Source: Actinomycetota bacterium (GTDB taxonomy: Bacteria > Actinomycetota > Acidimicrobiia > Acidimicrobiales > Ilumatobacteraceae). From it: DNA of 61,401 bases. This document shows positions 50,350-57,301 of the stretch, piece by piece (position 1 is the first letter of the stretch; each line of letters opens with the position of its first letter). The position numbers were made by a program, and so were the translations under genes. The DNA lies in contig CAUJET010000174.1 of assembly GCA_963169665.1 (NCBI GenBank), positions 1 to 61,401 on the forward strand. The letters run 5' to 3'. A model generated the notes under the pieces. That model saw only the letters and a list, made by a program, of their open reading frames with translations. It was not told where the DNA came from and made no database searches.

Positions 50350-50472
50350 ATGGAGCAGGACACCATCACCCCCAGCACCGGCGTCGCCGCCCTCGACGAG
50401 CAGGCCCCGGCCATCGAAGAGGAACTGTTGGTCGAGGAGATCTCGATCGACGGCATGTGCGGCGTCTACTGA
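50350..50472 (+). CDS. mftA: Mycofactocin precursor peptide MftA
   Basis: 40 residues. The C-terminus VEEISIDGMCGVY carries the signature IDGMCGVY of mycofactocin precursors; MftC acts on the terminal Val-Tyr. The acidic leader (EQAPAIEEELLVEE) matches the MftB-binding leader, and the N-terminal ten or so residues are longer than the 30-residue mycobacterial peptides. Four nt separate its stop from mftB. The gene is too short for routine ORF calling but the motif is distinctive. The product is a redox cofactor used by several oxidoreductases. Confidence 0.96.
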   Translation: MEQDTITPSTGVAALDEQAPAIEEELLVEEISIDGMCGVY

Positions 50473-50476
50473 CCCC

Positions 50477-50758
50477 ATGACGCAGGCCGGCGCCACGGCG
50501 CTGCTCGAGCAGGCGCTCGAGCTGCACCCGCAGGTCGCACTGCGACCCGAGCCCTTCGGCGCGCTCGCCTACCACTACGGCAACCGCCGCCTCGTGTTCA
50601 TGAAACACGGCGACGTCGTCGCCGTCGCCAAGCAGCTGGCCGATCACCCGTCGCTCGCAGCGACGCTCGAGGCGTGCGACATCGCACCCTCGCGTTGGCC
50701 GAGCTTCGCGACGGCGTTCGCATCCCTCAAGTCCTCGGAGATCGTCCGTGAGCGTTGA
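50477..50758 (+). CDS. mftB: Mycofactocin biosynthesis chaperone MftB
   Basis: 93 residues. The sequence LEQALELHPQVALRPEPFGALAYHYGNRRLVF is typical of MftB, a PqqD-like RiPP recognition element that presents the MftA leader to MftC. The C-terminus overlaps the start of mftC. The order mftA-mftB-mftC and the short spacing match the mycobacterial cluster. Confidence 0.95.
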   Translation: MTQAGATALLEQALELHPQVALRPEPFGALAYHYGNRRLVFMKHGDVVAVAKQLADHPSLAATLEACDIAPSRWPSFATAFASLKSSEIVRER

Positions 50759-51893
50759 TTCCCTCGTCGGCCAGCTGAAGCACGGCCTCGACGCCCCCAT
50801 CTGCCTCACCTGGGAGCTCACCTACGCGTGCAACCTCGCGTGCGTGCACTGCCTGTCGTCGAGCGGCCAGCGCGACCCGCGCGAACTCAGCACCGACGAG
50901 GCCAAGGCCGTGCTCGACGAACTGCACGACCTGCAGGTCTTCTACATCAACATCGGCGGCGGCGAGCCGATGGTGCGCCGCGACTTCTTCGAACTCGTCG
51001 AGTACGCCATCGGCCGAGGCATCGGCGTGAAGTTCTCCACCAACGGCGCCTACATCGACGCCGAAAAGGCCCGTCGCCTCACGGCGATGGACTACCTCGA
51101 CATCCAGATCAGCCTCGACGGCACCGACGCCGCCACGAACGACGCCGTCCGCGGCACCGGCAGCTACGACCTCGCCATCCGCGCCATGGACCACCTGCGC
51201 GACGCCGGCTTCGTCGAGCGCAACGGCCCGTTCAAGATCAGCGTCGTCATCACCCGCCACAACGTCGACCAACTCGACGAGTTCAAGGCGCTCGCCGACT
51301 CCTACGGCGCCCAGCTCCGCGTCACCCGCCTGCGCCCCAGCGGCCGCGGCGCCGACACCTGGCACGAGCTGCACCCCACCAACGCCCAGCAGCGCCAGAT
51401 CTACGACTGGCTGATGGCCAACGGCGAGAACGTCCTCACCGGCGACTCGTTCTTCCACCTCAACGCACTCGGCGACTCGCTGCCCGGTCTCAACATGTGC
51501 GGCGCCGGCCGCGTCGTGTGCCTCATCGATCCCATCGGCGACGTGTACGCCTGCCCGTTCGTCATCCACGACGAGTTCAAGGCCGGCTCGGTCCGCGACG
51601 AGGGCGGCTTCTCCAAGGTCTGGAAGCAGAGCGATCTGTTCCTCGAGCTGCGCGAGCCGCAGTCCGCGGGCGCGTGCGCCAGCTGCGGCAGCTGGAACGC
51701 CTGCCAGGGCGGGTGCATGGCGGCGAAGTTCTTCACCGGTCTGCCGCTCGACGGCCCCGACCCGGAATGTGTCGGCGGCGACGCCGACGAGGCGCTGGCC
51801 GCGGTGAACGCCGCGCTCACGCCCAAGCCGGCGATGGACCACAGCAAGCCGGTCGCGCTCACCCGCAAGCTCATTCCCGTCTCCGCCGGCTGA
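50748..51893 (+). CDS. mftC: Mycofactocin radical SAM maturase MftC
   Basis: 381 residues from a GTG at 50748, overlapping mftB by 11 nt. The radical SAM cluster motif CNLACVHC is Cys28/Cys32/Cys35; the SAM-binding GGGEP is at about 64-69. The C-terminal SPASM-like region carries auxiliary-cluster cysteines (NMCGAGRVVC, ACPFVIH, ACASCGSWNACQGGCM, PECVGG). MftC oxidatively decarboxylates the terminal Tyr of MftA and then forms a cross-link to Val. Immediately after it a different gene set starts, so mftD-F are missing from this window. Confidence 0.97.
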   Translation: MSVDSLVGQLKHGLDAPICLTWELTYACNLACVHCLSSSGQRDPRELSTDEAKAVLDELHDLQVFYINIGGGEPMVRRDFFELVEYAIGRGIGVKFSTNGAYIDAEKARRLTAMDYLDIQISLDGTDAATNDAVRGTGSYDLAIRAMDHLRDAGFVERNGPFKISVVITRHNVDQLDEFKALADSYGAQLRVTRLRPSGRGADTWHELHPTNAQQRQIYDWLMANGENVLTGDSFFHLNALGDSLPGLNMCGAGRVVCLIDPIGDVYACPFVIHDEFKAGSVRDEGGFSKVWKQSDLFLELREPQSAGACASCGSWNACQGGCMAAKFFTGLPLDGPDPECVGGDADEALAAVNAALTPKPAMDHSKPVALTRKLIPVSAG

Positions 51894-51920
51894 GCCCGCC
51901 GCCCCGGTGGGTCGGTGGCG

Positions 51921-52256
51921 TCAGAGCGACTTCAGGATCGCGGCCCGCTTCTCGGCGAACTCGTCCTCGTTGATCAGGCCGCGTTGGTACAGCCGCTGCA
52001 GTTCCTCGAGCCTGACCTCGACCGACGGCAGCACGGTCGCCCGCTCCTCCGCCTCTTGTCGGGCGAGGCGATGCTCGAGCTCGAGCGCCTTCAGCGCGAG
52101 GTCGGGTTGCTTGTTGAACAGCACCGCACGGGTGGCAGCGTCGGGATCCATCCCGATGTCGCGAGCCCGGCTGCGGGCCGAACTCACCCGATACGCGGTC
52201 ATCCCCACGGCGAACACCACGAACAGGACGAACAGGGCTGCGAACGAGCCGGGCAC
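51921..52256 (-). CDS. SHOCT-domain membrane-anchored protein
   Basis: 111 residues from a GTG at 52256. One N-terminal helix (about 5-22, ALFVLFVVFAVGMTAY) is followed by a charged coiled-coil-like stretch (ALKALELEHRLARQEAEER) and a SHOCT domain at the C-terminus (EELQRLYQRGLINEDEFAEKR). SHOCT domains are short oligomerisation modules with no known enzymatic role. The longer frame reaching 53492 is antisense to several real genes. It is divergent from plsY, with only 18 bp between starts. Confidence 0.85.
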   Translation of the reverse strand: MPGSFAALFVLFVVFAVGMTAYRVSSARSRARDIGMDPDAATRAVLFNKQPDLALKALELEHRLARQEAEERATVLPSVEVRLEELQRLYQRGLINEDEFAEKRAAILKSL

Positions 52257-52262
52257 GCTGCG

Positions 52263-52268
52263 TACAGT
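52263..52268 (+). promoter_or_regulatory. Candidate -10 hexamer TACAGT of plsY
   Basis: Lies 6 nt before the ATG at 52275. Confidence 0.35.
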
Positions 52269-52274
52269 ACCTGC

Positions 52275-52928
52275 ATGATCTGGGGGTTGGTGCCCGTCGC
52301 CTATCTGCTCGGCACGTTCCCGAGCGCGGTGATGGTGGCGCGCAGCAAGGGCATCGACATCACCGCGGTCGGCTCCCGCAACCCCGGCGCATCGAACGTC
52401 GCCCGAACGATGGGCACCGCGTGGGGCATCCTGGTGTTCGTCCTCGACGGCCTGAAGGGCGCCATCCCGGCGGTGGTCGGCCTGGCGCTCGACGAGCCGA
52501 AGGCCACCTACGCGCTCGTCGCCGCCGCGGTGGTCGGCCACATGTACCCGGTCACGCGCCGCTTCGTCGGCGGCAAGGGCGTCGCGACCGTGGGCGGGGC
52601 GCTCGTCGTGCTGCACCCGCTCGTGTTCGCCGTGCTGACGGCCGTCTGGGTCGCCATCCGCAAGTTCTCCGGCAAGGCGTCGCTCGGGTCGCTCGTGATC
52701 GCCGTCGGCCTCCCGGTCGGCGTCGCGCTCGACGGCAGCCCTGCGTGGGAGGTCGCGGCCACGGTCGGGCTCGCCGCACTCGTGCTCCTCCGCCACATGG
52801 ACAACATCAAGCGGCTGGTCCGCGGTAGCGAGCTCTCCGCGTCGCGCCAGGGCTCGCACCCGTCGGCCGCGACGACCCATGGCCCGGCGGGAGGAACCGC
52901 CCGCGACCAGGCATCGAAGCCGCACTGA
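52275..52928 (+). CDS. plsY: Glycerol-3-phosphate acyltransferase PlsY
   Basis: 217 residues. The membrane protein shows the PlsY motifs GTFPSAVMVAR, GSRNPGASNVAR, DGLKGAIP, GGKGVATVGG and RHMDNIKRL. It acylates glycerol-3-phosphate using acyl-phosphate. About five helices are present. The C-terminal tail (SASRQGSHPSAATTHG) is a disordered extension of about 35 residues not found in most PlsY proteins. Located between the SHOCT gene and the F420-type reductase. Confidence 0.95.
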   Translation: MIWGLVPVAYLLGTFPSAVMVARSKGIDITAVGSRNPGASNVARTMGTAWGILVFVLDGLKGAIPAVVGLALDEPKATYALVAAAVVGHMYPVTRRFVGGKGVATVGGALVVLHPLVFAVLTAVWVAIRKFSGKASLGSLVIAVGLPVGVALDGSPAWEVAATVGLAALVLLRHMDNIKRLVRGSELSASRQGSHPSAATTHGPAGGTARDQASKPH

Positions 52929-52942
52929 CCCACCTCGGCGGA

Positions 52943-52948
52943 TAACGT
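52943..52948 (+). promoter_or_regulatory. Candidate -10 hexamer TAACGT of the F420-type reductase
   Basis: Lies 7 nt before the ATG at 52956. Confidence 0.4.
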
Positions 52949-52955
52949 CGCCGCC

Positions 52956-53375
52956 ATGAGCGAGCACGACGACTTCAACACCCAGGTCATCAATGAGTTC
53001 CGGGCCAACGCCGGTGTCGTCGGCGGCTACTTCGAGGGCAAGCCGATGGTGCTCGTCACCCACACCGGAGCGAAGAGCGGTGTCGAGCGCACCACCCCGC
53101 TGGTGTGCAGCACCGACGGCGACCGCGTCGTGATCATCGCCTCGATGGGCGGCGCGCCGACCAACCCGGCCTGGTACCACAACATGGTCGCCAACCCGAC
53201 GGTCACCGTCGAGCTCGGCACCGAGACCTACACGGCCACTGCGGCCGAGGTCACCGGCGACGAGCGTCAGCGCCTCTACGACCAGCAGACGGCGATCATG
53301 CCGCAGTTCGCCGACTACGCGGCGAAGACCACCCGCACCATCCCCGTCCTGGTGCTCGAGCGCGCCGACGCCTGA
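52956..53375 (+). CDS. Deazaflavin (F420)-dependent nitroreductase-like protein
   Basis: 139 residues, the normal length of the DDN/F420H2-dependent quinone reductase group. The hallmark VTHTGAKSGVERTTPLVC, and PTNPAWYHNMVANPTVTVELG, are present. These split-barrel enzymes use F420H2 to reduce quinones, nitro compounds or enones. It suggests the organism makes F420. It ends one base before the GTG of the OYE-type gene, so the two probably share a transcript. Confidence 0.95.
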   Translation: MSEHDDFNTQVINEFRANAGVVGGYFEGKPMVLVTHTGAKSGVERTTPLVCSTDGDRVVIIASMGGAPTNPAWYHNMVANPTVTVELGTETYTATAAEVTGDERQRLYDQQTAIMPQFADYAAKTTRTIPVLVLERADA

Positions 53376-53376
53376 C

Positions 53377-55242
53377 GTGCGCCTCCTCGAGCCGCTGCAG
53401 CTGCGCGGGGCGACGGCCCCGAACCGGGTGATGTTCGGACCGATCGTCACCAACCTCGGCGACGACGAGCGGCGGTTCACCGCACGACACACCGCGTTCT
53501 ACGCGCGCCGCGCACGCGGCGGTGCCGGGGTCATCGTCACCGAGGGCGCCAGCGTCCACGCGAGCGACTGGCCCTACGAGCGGGCGCCGCTGGCCGAGCG
53601 CTGCGCCGACGGCTGGGCGGCGATCGCGACGGCATGCCACGCCGAGGGGTCACTCGTGTTCGCCTCGCTCGATCACGCAGGCGGACAGGGCTCGAGCGCG
53701 TTCAACCAGGCACCGCTGTGGGCACCCTCGCGGGTGCCCGAGGTCAACTCCCGCGAGGTGCCGAAGTGGATGGAGCCGGGCGACATCGAGGCGGTCGTCG
53801 CCGGGTTCGTGTCCGCCGCAGCGGCGGCCGTGCGGTCGGGATGCGACGGCGTGGAGATCAACGCCGGCCAGCACAGCCTCGTGCGCCAGTTCCTCTCCGG
53901 TCTCACGAACCACCGTGGCGACGAGTGGGGCCAGACCAAGCACCTGTTCGCGCAGCGCATCGTCGAGGGTGCCCGCGGTGCGGTGGGCGACGCCGTCGTC
54001 GGCATGCGCCTGTCGTGCGACGAGCTCGCACCCTGGGCCGGCATCACGCCCGACATGGCCGTCGAGCTCGCGCCGCTGCTCGTCGCGGCCGGACTCGACT
54101 ACCTCGTCGTGGTGCGCGGCGCGATCTTCTCCGCCGAGAAGACCCGACCCGACTTCCACGAACCCACCGGCTTCAACATCGACCTGTGCCGTCGCGTGCG
54201 CGACGCCGTCGCGGGCACCCCGGTGTTCCTGCAGGGATCCGTGGTCGATCCGGGCCAGGCCGAGTGGGCGCTCGGCGACGGTGTCGCTGACGGCGTGGAG
54301 ATGACCCGTGCGCAGCTGGCCGACCCCGACCTCGTGCAGCTGCTGCGCGACGGTCGGGCCGAACAGATCCGCCCGTGCATCCGCTGCAACCAGACCTGTC
54401 AGGTGCGCGACGCCCGCAACCCGATCATCACGTGCGTCGTGGAACCGAGCGCGGGCCACGAGACCCACGATCCCGACTGGTACGTACCCACGCGGTCGGC
54501 GATCGACGTCACCGTGGTCGGCGGCGGCGTCGCCGGCTTGGAGACCGCCCGGGTCGCCGCCCGGCGCGGGCATCGCGTCACCGTCGTCGAACGCGACGAC
54601 CGCCTCGGCGGTGTCGCCGCGATCGCCGGGCCGGCGCAGCCGTTCGTGGCGTGGCTCGTGGCCGAGTGCGAACGGGCGGGCGTGCAGGTCCGCCTCGGCA
54701 CCGACGGCGCGACCGCGACAGGGCCGCACGTCGTGCAGGCCACCGGCGGTCGACCCGGGCGCCGCGAGTACGAGATCGCCGACGGCGCCGAGATCGTCGA
54801 CGTGGTCGACGTCCGGCGCGGTACCGCCGTGCTACCCGCCATCGGGCCCGTCGCGCTCTTCGATCCCATCGGCGGTCCCATCGCCGTCGCCCTCGCCGAG
54901 GAACTCGGCGATCGGGCGGTCCTCATCACCCAGGACCAGATCGCCGGCAACGAACTCAGCCGCAGCGGCGACCTCGCCCCGGCGAACGTGCGCCTCGCAC
55001 AGCGCGGCGCACACGTGGAGAAGCGCTCCCTGCTGCGCGCTGTTCGGCCCGGTTCGGTGGAGCTCGAGGACCGCTTCAGCGGCGAGCGGCGCACCGTCGA
55101 GGCCGTGGCCGTCGTCGACTGCGGATTCCGTCTGCCGACCGACCGCCTCCCCGACGCCTCGGTGCAGGTGGGCGACTGCGTCGCGCCGCGCACGGTGCTC
55201 GAAGCCGTGCTGGAGGCTCGGCGCGCCGCACGCACCCTCTGA
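53377..55242 (+). CDS. FadH/OYE-family oxidoreductase, mycofactocin-associated type
   Basis: 621 residues from a GTG at 53377. Residues 1-330 are an Old Yellow Enzyme TIM barrel (FGPIVTNLGDDERRFT, GQHSLVRQFLSGLTNHRGDEWG). [4Fe-4S] cysteines are Cys334, Cys337, Cys341 and Cys353 (CIRCNQTC then CVVEP), as in 2,4-dienoyl-CoA reductase. A NAD(P)/FAD domain follows from GGGVAG near 380. Relatives of this length are annotated in mycofactocin gene neighbourhoods. Adjacent to the F420-type reductase and 1.5 kb after mftC, it is a plausible consumer of mycofactocin or of its redox partners (inference). Confidence 0.92.
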   Translation: MRLLEPLQLRGATAPNRVMFGPIVTNLGDDERRFTARHTAFYARRARGGAGVIVTEGASVHASDWPYERAPLAERCADGWAAIATACHAEGSLVFASLDHAGGQGSSAFNQAPLWAPSRVPEVNSREVPKWMEPGDIEAVVAGFVSAAAAAVRSGCDGVEINAGQHSLVRQFLSGLTNHRGDEWGQTKHLFAQRIVEGARGAVGDAVVGMRLSCDELAPWAGITPDMAVELAPLLVAAGLDYLVVVRGAIFSAEKTRPDFHEPTGFNIDLCRRVRDAVAGTPVFLQGSVVDPGQAEWALGDGVADGVEMTRAQLADPDLVQLLRDGRAEQIRPCIRCNQTCQVRDARNPIITCVVEPSAGHETHDPDWYVPTRSAIDVTVVGGGVAGLETARVAARRGHRVTVVERDDRLGGVAAIAGPAQPFVAWLVAECERAGVQVRLGTDGATATGPHVVQATGGRPGRREYEIADGAEIVDVVDVRRGTAVLPAIGPVALFDPIGGPIAVALAEELGDRAVLITQDQIAGNELSRSGDLAPANVRLAQRGAHVEKRSLLRAVRPGSVELEDRFSGERRTVEAVAVVDCGFRLPTDRLPDASVQVGDCVAPRTVLEAVLEARRAARTL

Positions 55243-55275
55243 GCCGACGGGTCTCTGCCGGTCTCTTGTACGGCG

Positions 55276-55281
55276 TACAGT
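55276..55281 (+). promoter_or_regulatory. Candidate -10 hexamer TACAGT before the class III aminotransferase
   Basis: Lies 7 nt before the ATG at 55289. Confidence 0.35.
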
Positions 55282-55288
55282 TCGCGGT

Positions 55289-56581
55289 ATGGACGCCGCC
55301 CATCTCGACCGAGCCCGCCAGCAGTTCGCCGACCGCAATCCGGGGAGCCGCCGCTACTTCGAGGAAGCCTCGCAGGTGCTCCCGGGCGGACACACCCGCA
55401 CCGTGCTCAACCATCCGCCCTTCCCACTCGCGTTCGTCGCGGGCGAAGGTGCCACCCTCACCGACACCGACGGCCACCGCTACATCGACCTGCTCGGCGA
55501 CTACACCGCCGGGCTCCTCGGCCACAGCGAGCGCCGCGTGCTCGACGTCGTCACCAGCGCGCTGCAGACCAACGTGAGCGTCGGCGGCGTCCACCCCGCC
55601 GAGGCCGTCCTCGGACGTCTGATGTGCGAGCGCTTCGGCATCGACCGGGTGCGGTTCACGAACTCCGGCACCGAGGCCAACCTGATGGCGATCACCACCG
55701 CCACGCAGTTCACCGGCCGCTCGAAGTTGCTCGTGTTCCTCGGCGGCTACCACGGCGGTGTCCTCTACTTCGCGAGCGGACCGGCACCGTGGAACGCGCC
55801 GTACGACTTCGTGATCGCCCCGTACAACGACCTCGCCGGCACCACGGCGCTGATCGAGCAGCACGGCAACGAGCTCGCCGCCGTGATCATGGAGCCGATG
55901 CTCGGGTCGGGCGGCTGTGTACCCGCCACCGCCGAGTTCGCCCAGGGCGTGTTCGCCGCGGCGCGCGCCGCCGGCGCCGTCTGCATCGCCGACGAGGTGA
56001 TGACGTCACGGCACGGACGCCAGGGCATGCTGCGCCTGCTGGGCGCCGAGGCCGACATCACCACCTACGGCAAGTACATCGGCGGCGGCTTCTCCTTCGG
56101 TGCCTTCGGCGGGCGGGCCGACCTGCTCGACCAGTACGACACGACGCCGGGCGCACGCACCAACGTCATCAGCCACGCCGGCACGTTCAACAACAACATC
56201 GCGACGATGACCGCCGGCGGCGCGGTGCTCGGGGAGGTGTTCACCGCCGACGTGGCCGAGGCACACACCGCTCGCGGCGACGAGTTCCGCCAGCAGGTCG
56301 CCGCCGTGTGCGCCAAGCACCCGGTGCCGATGAGCGTCAGCGGCTTCGGCTCGATGATGTCGCTACACGCCACGGCCACCGTTCCCACCAACGTGCGCGA
56401 GGCGTTCGCCCGCGACCACGTGCTGCAGGAGTTGGTGTTCCTCGGCCTGCTCGAGCGCGGGGTGTACATCGCCTTCCGCGGCATGGTGAACGTGGGGCTC
56501 GCCCACACCGACGACCAGCTGGCCGCAGGTCTCGACGCGCTCGACGACACCCTCGCCGAGCTGTCGAAGCTCCGCGACTGA
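55289..56581 (+). CDS. Class III aminotransferase, glutamate-1-semialdehyde aminomutase-like
   Basis: 430 residues. PLP-binding Lys262 lies in TYGKYIGGGFSFGAFGG, the SGTEANLMAI segment is typical of GSA-type enzymes, and the start PGGHTRTVLNHPPFPL matches the GSAM substrate pocket. The full set (FFEEASQVLPGG, DEVMTSRHGRQG, FNNNIATMTAG) is conserved. Could be a true HemL or a related transaminase; heme-gene neighbours are absent, so I prefer the general call. The next feature is a tandem repeat after its stop. Confidence 0.9.
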   Translation: MDAAHLDRARQQFADRNPGSRRYFEEASQVLPGGHTRTVLNHPPFPLAFVAGEGATLTDTDGHRYIDLLGDYTAGLLGHSERRVLDVVTSALQTNVSVGGVHPAEAVLGRLMCERFGIDRVRFTNSGTEANLMAITTATQFTGRSKLLVFLGGYHGGVLYFASGPAPWNAPYDFVIAPYNDLAGTTALIEQHGNELAAVIMEPMLGSGGCVPATAEFAQGVFAAARAAGAVCIADEVMTSRHGRQGMLRLLGAEADITTYGKYIGGGFSFGAFGGRADLLDQYDTTPGARTNVISHAGTFNNNIATMTAGGAVLGEVFTADVAEAHTARGDEFRQQVAAVCAKHPVPMSVSGFGSMMSLHATATVPTNVREAFARDHVLQELVFLGLLERGVYIAFRGMVNVGLAHTDDQLAAGLDALDDTLAELSKLRD

Positions 56582-56620
56582 GCCCGGGCGACCGCCGTCC
56601 GGCGGCACCTGCCGGGCACG

Positions 56621-56670
56621 GGCGACGTTTGGCGACGTTTGGCGACGTCGGGCGACGTCGGGCGACGTCG
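56621..56670. repeat. 10-bp tandem repeat, five copies
   Basis: GGCGACGTTT, twice, then GGCGACGTCG, three times, at 56621-56670, just after the aminotransferase stop. Confidence 0.9.
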
Positions 56671-56695
56671 TCGGCACGGCGCGCGACGGCTCCAC

Positions 56696-56701
56696 TAGCG
56701 T
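56696..56701 (+). promoter_or_regulatory. Candidate -10 hexamer TAGCGT before the antiporter regulator
   Basis: Lies 6 nt before the GTG at 56708. Confidence 0.35.
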
Positions 56702-56707
56702 CGAATC

Positions 56708-57187
56708 GTGGAGCTGTTCGAGACACCCCTTCCCGGCGTCGGCGTGCGCTACGAGTTCACCAGCGCGGCCGGCGACCGTCTCGGCGTGATCGTCCGCCGC
56801 GACGCTCGTCGCGAGGTGCTGGTGTACGACGACCGCGACCCCGACGCCTGCCGCGCCACGATCCCGCTGAACGGCGAGGAGGCGGCCACCCTCGTCGAAC
56901 TGCTCGGCGGCACCAAGGTGACCGAACGGGTGAGCGACCTCCGCCACGAGGTGGAGGGGCTCGCGATCGAGTGGGTCACGCTCGAGCCAGGGCGAGGGCT
57001 CACCGGTCGCACGATCGGCGACGGGAGGATCCGCACCGAGACCGGCTCGTCGGTGGTGGCGATCATCCGCGGCGAGCGGTCCATCCCCGGACCCGGCCCC
57101 GAGTTCGAACTGGCCGCAGGCGACGTCGCGCTCGTGGTCGGATCGATCGACGGGGTGCAGCGGGCACATCGGCTCCTCACCTCGTGA
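56708..57187 (+). CDS. TrkA-C domain regulator of a K+/H+ antiporter (KhtT-like)
   Basis: 159 residues, GTG start. The N-terminus (ELFETPLPGVGVRYEFTSAAGDRLGVI) is that of KhtT, and the C-terminal TrkA-C/RCK_C domain spans about 85-158 (LAIEWVTLEPGRGLTGRTIGDGRIRTETGSSVVAIIRG). In Bacillus KhtT gates the antiporter KhtU and binds c-di-AMP. It precedes the antiporter gene by about 115 bp on the same strand. Confidence 0.92.
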   Translation: MELFETPLPGVGVRYEFTSAAGDRLGVIVRRDARREVLVYDDRDPDACRATIPLNGEEAATLVELLGGTKVTERVSDLRHEVEGLAIEWVTLEPGRGLTGRTIGDGRIRTETGSSVVAIIRGERSIPGPGPEFELAAGDVALVVGSIDGVQRAHRLLTS

Positions 57188-57301
57188 CGCCGGTGAACAC
57201 CGCCGGAGGGCACCTGTGATCTCGACCTCCGGGGTCTCGAGGCCCGCGAGTCGCAGCCGTGCCGCTCCGGCATCGGCGCAGGCCTCGTCGAGGTGACGGC
57301 G

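Noticed and set aside
51921..53492. A 523-residue open frame on the minus strand
   Set aside because: Only the last 111 residues, with a membrane helix and SHOCT domain, look like protein. The rest is antisense to plsY and the F420-type reductase.
55289..56581. Assignment of hemL
   Set aside because: The motifs are compatible, but no other heme genes are nearby and related class III aminotransferases share them, so no symbol was given.
57188..57301. Riboswitch upstream of the antiporter gene
   Set aside because: No conserved ydaO or K+-sensing element could be recognised by eye in this G+C-rich leader.
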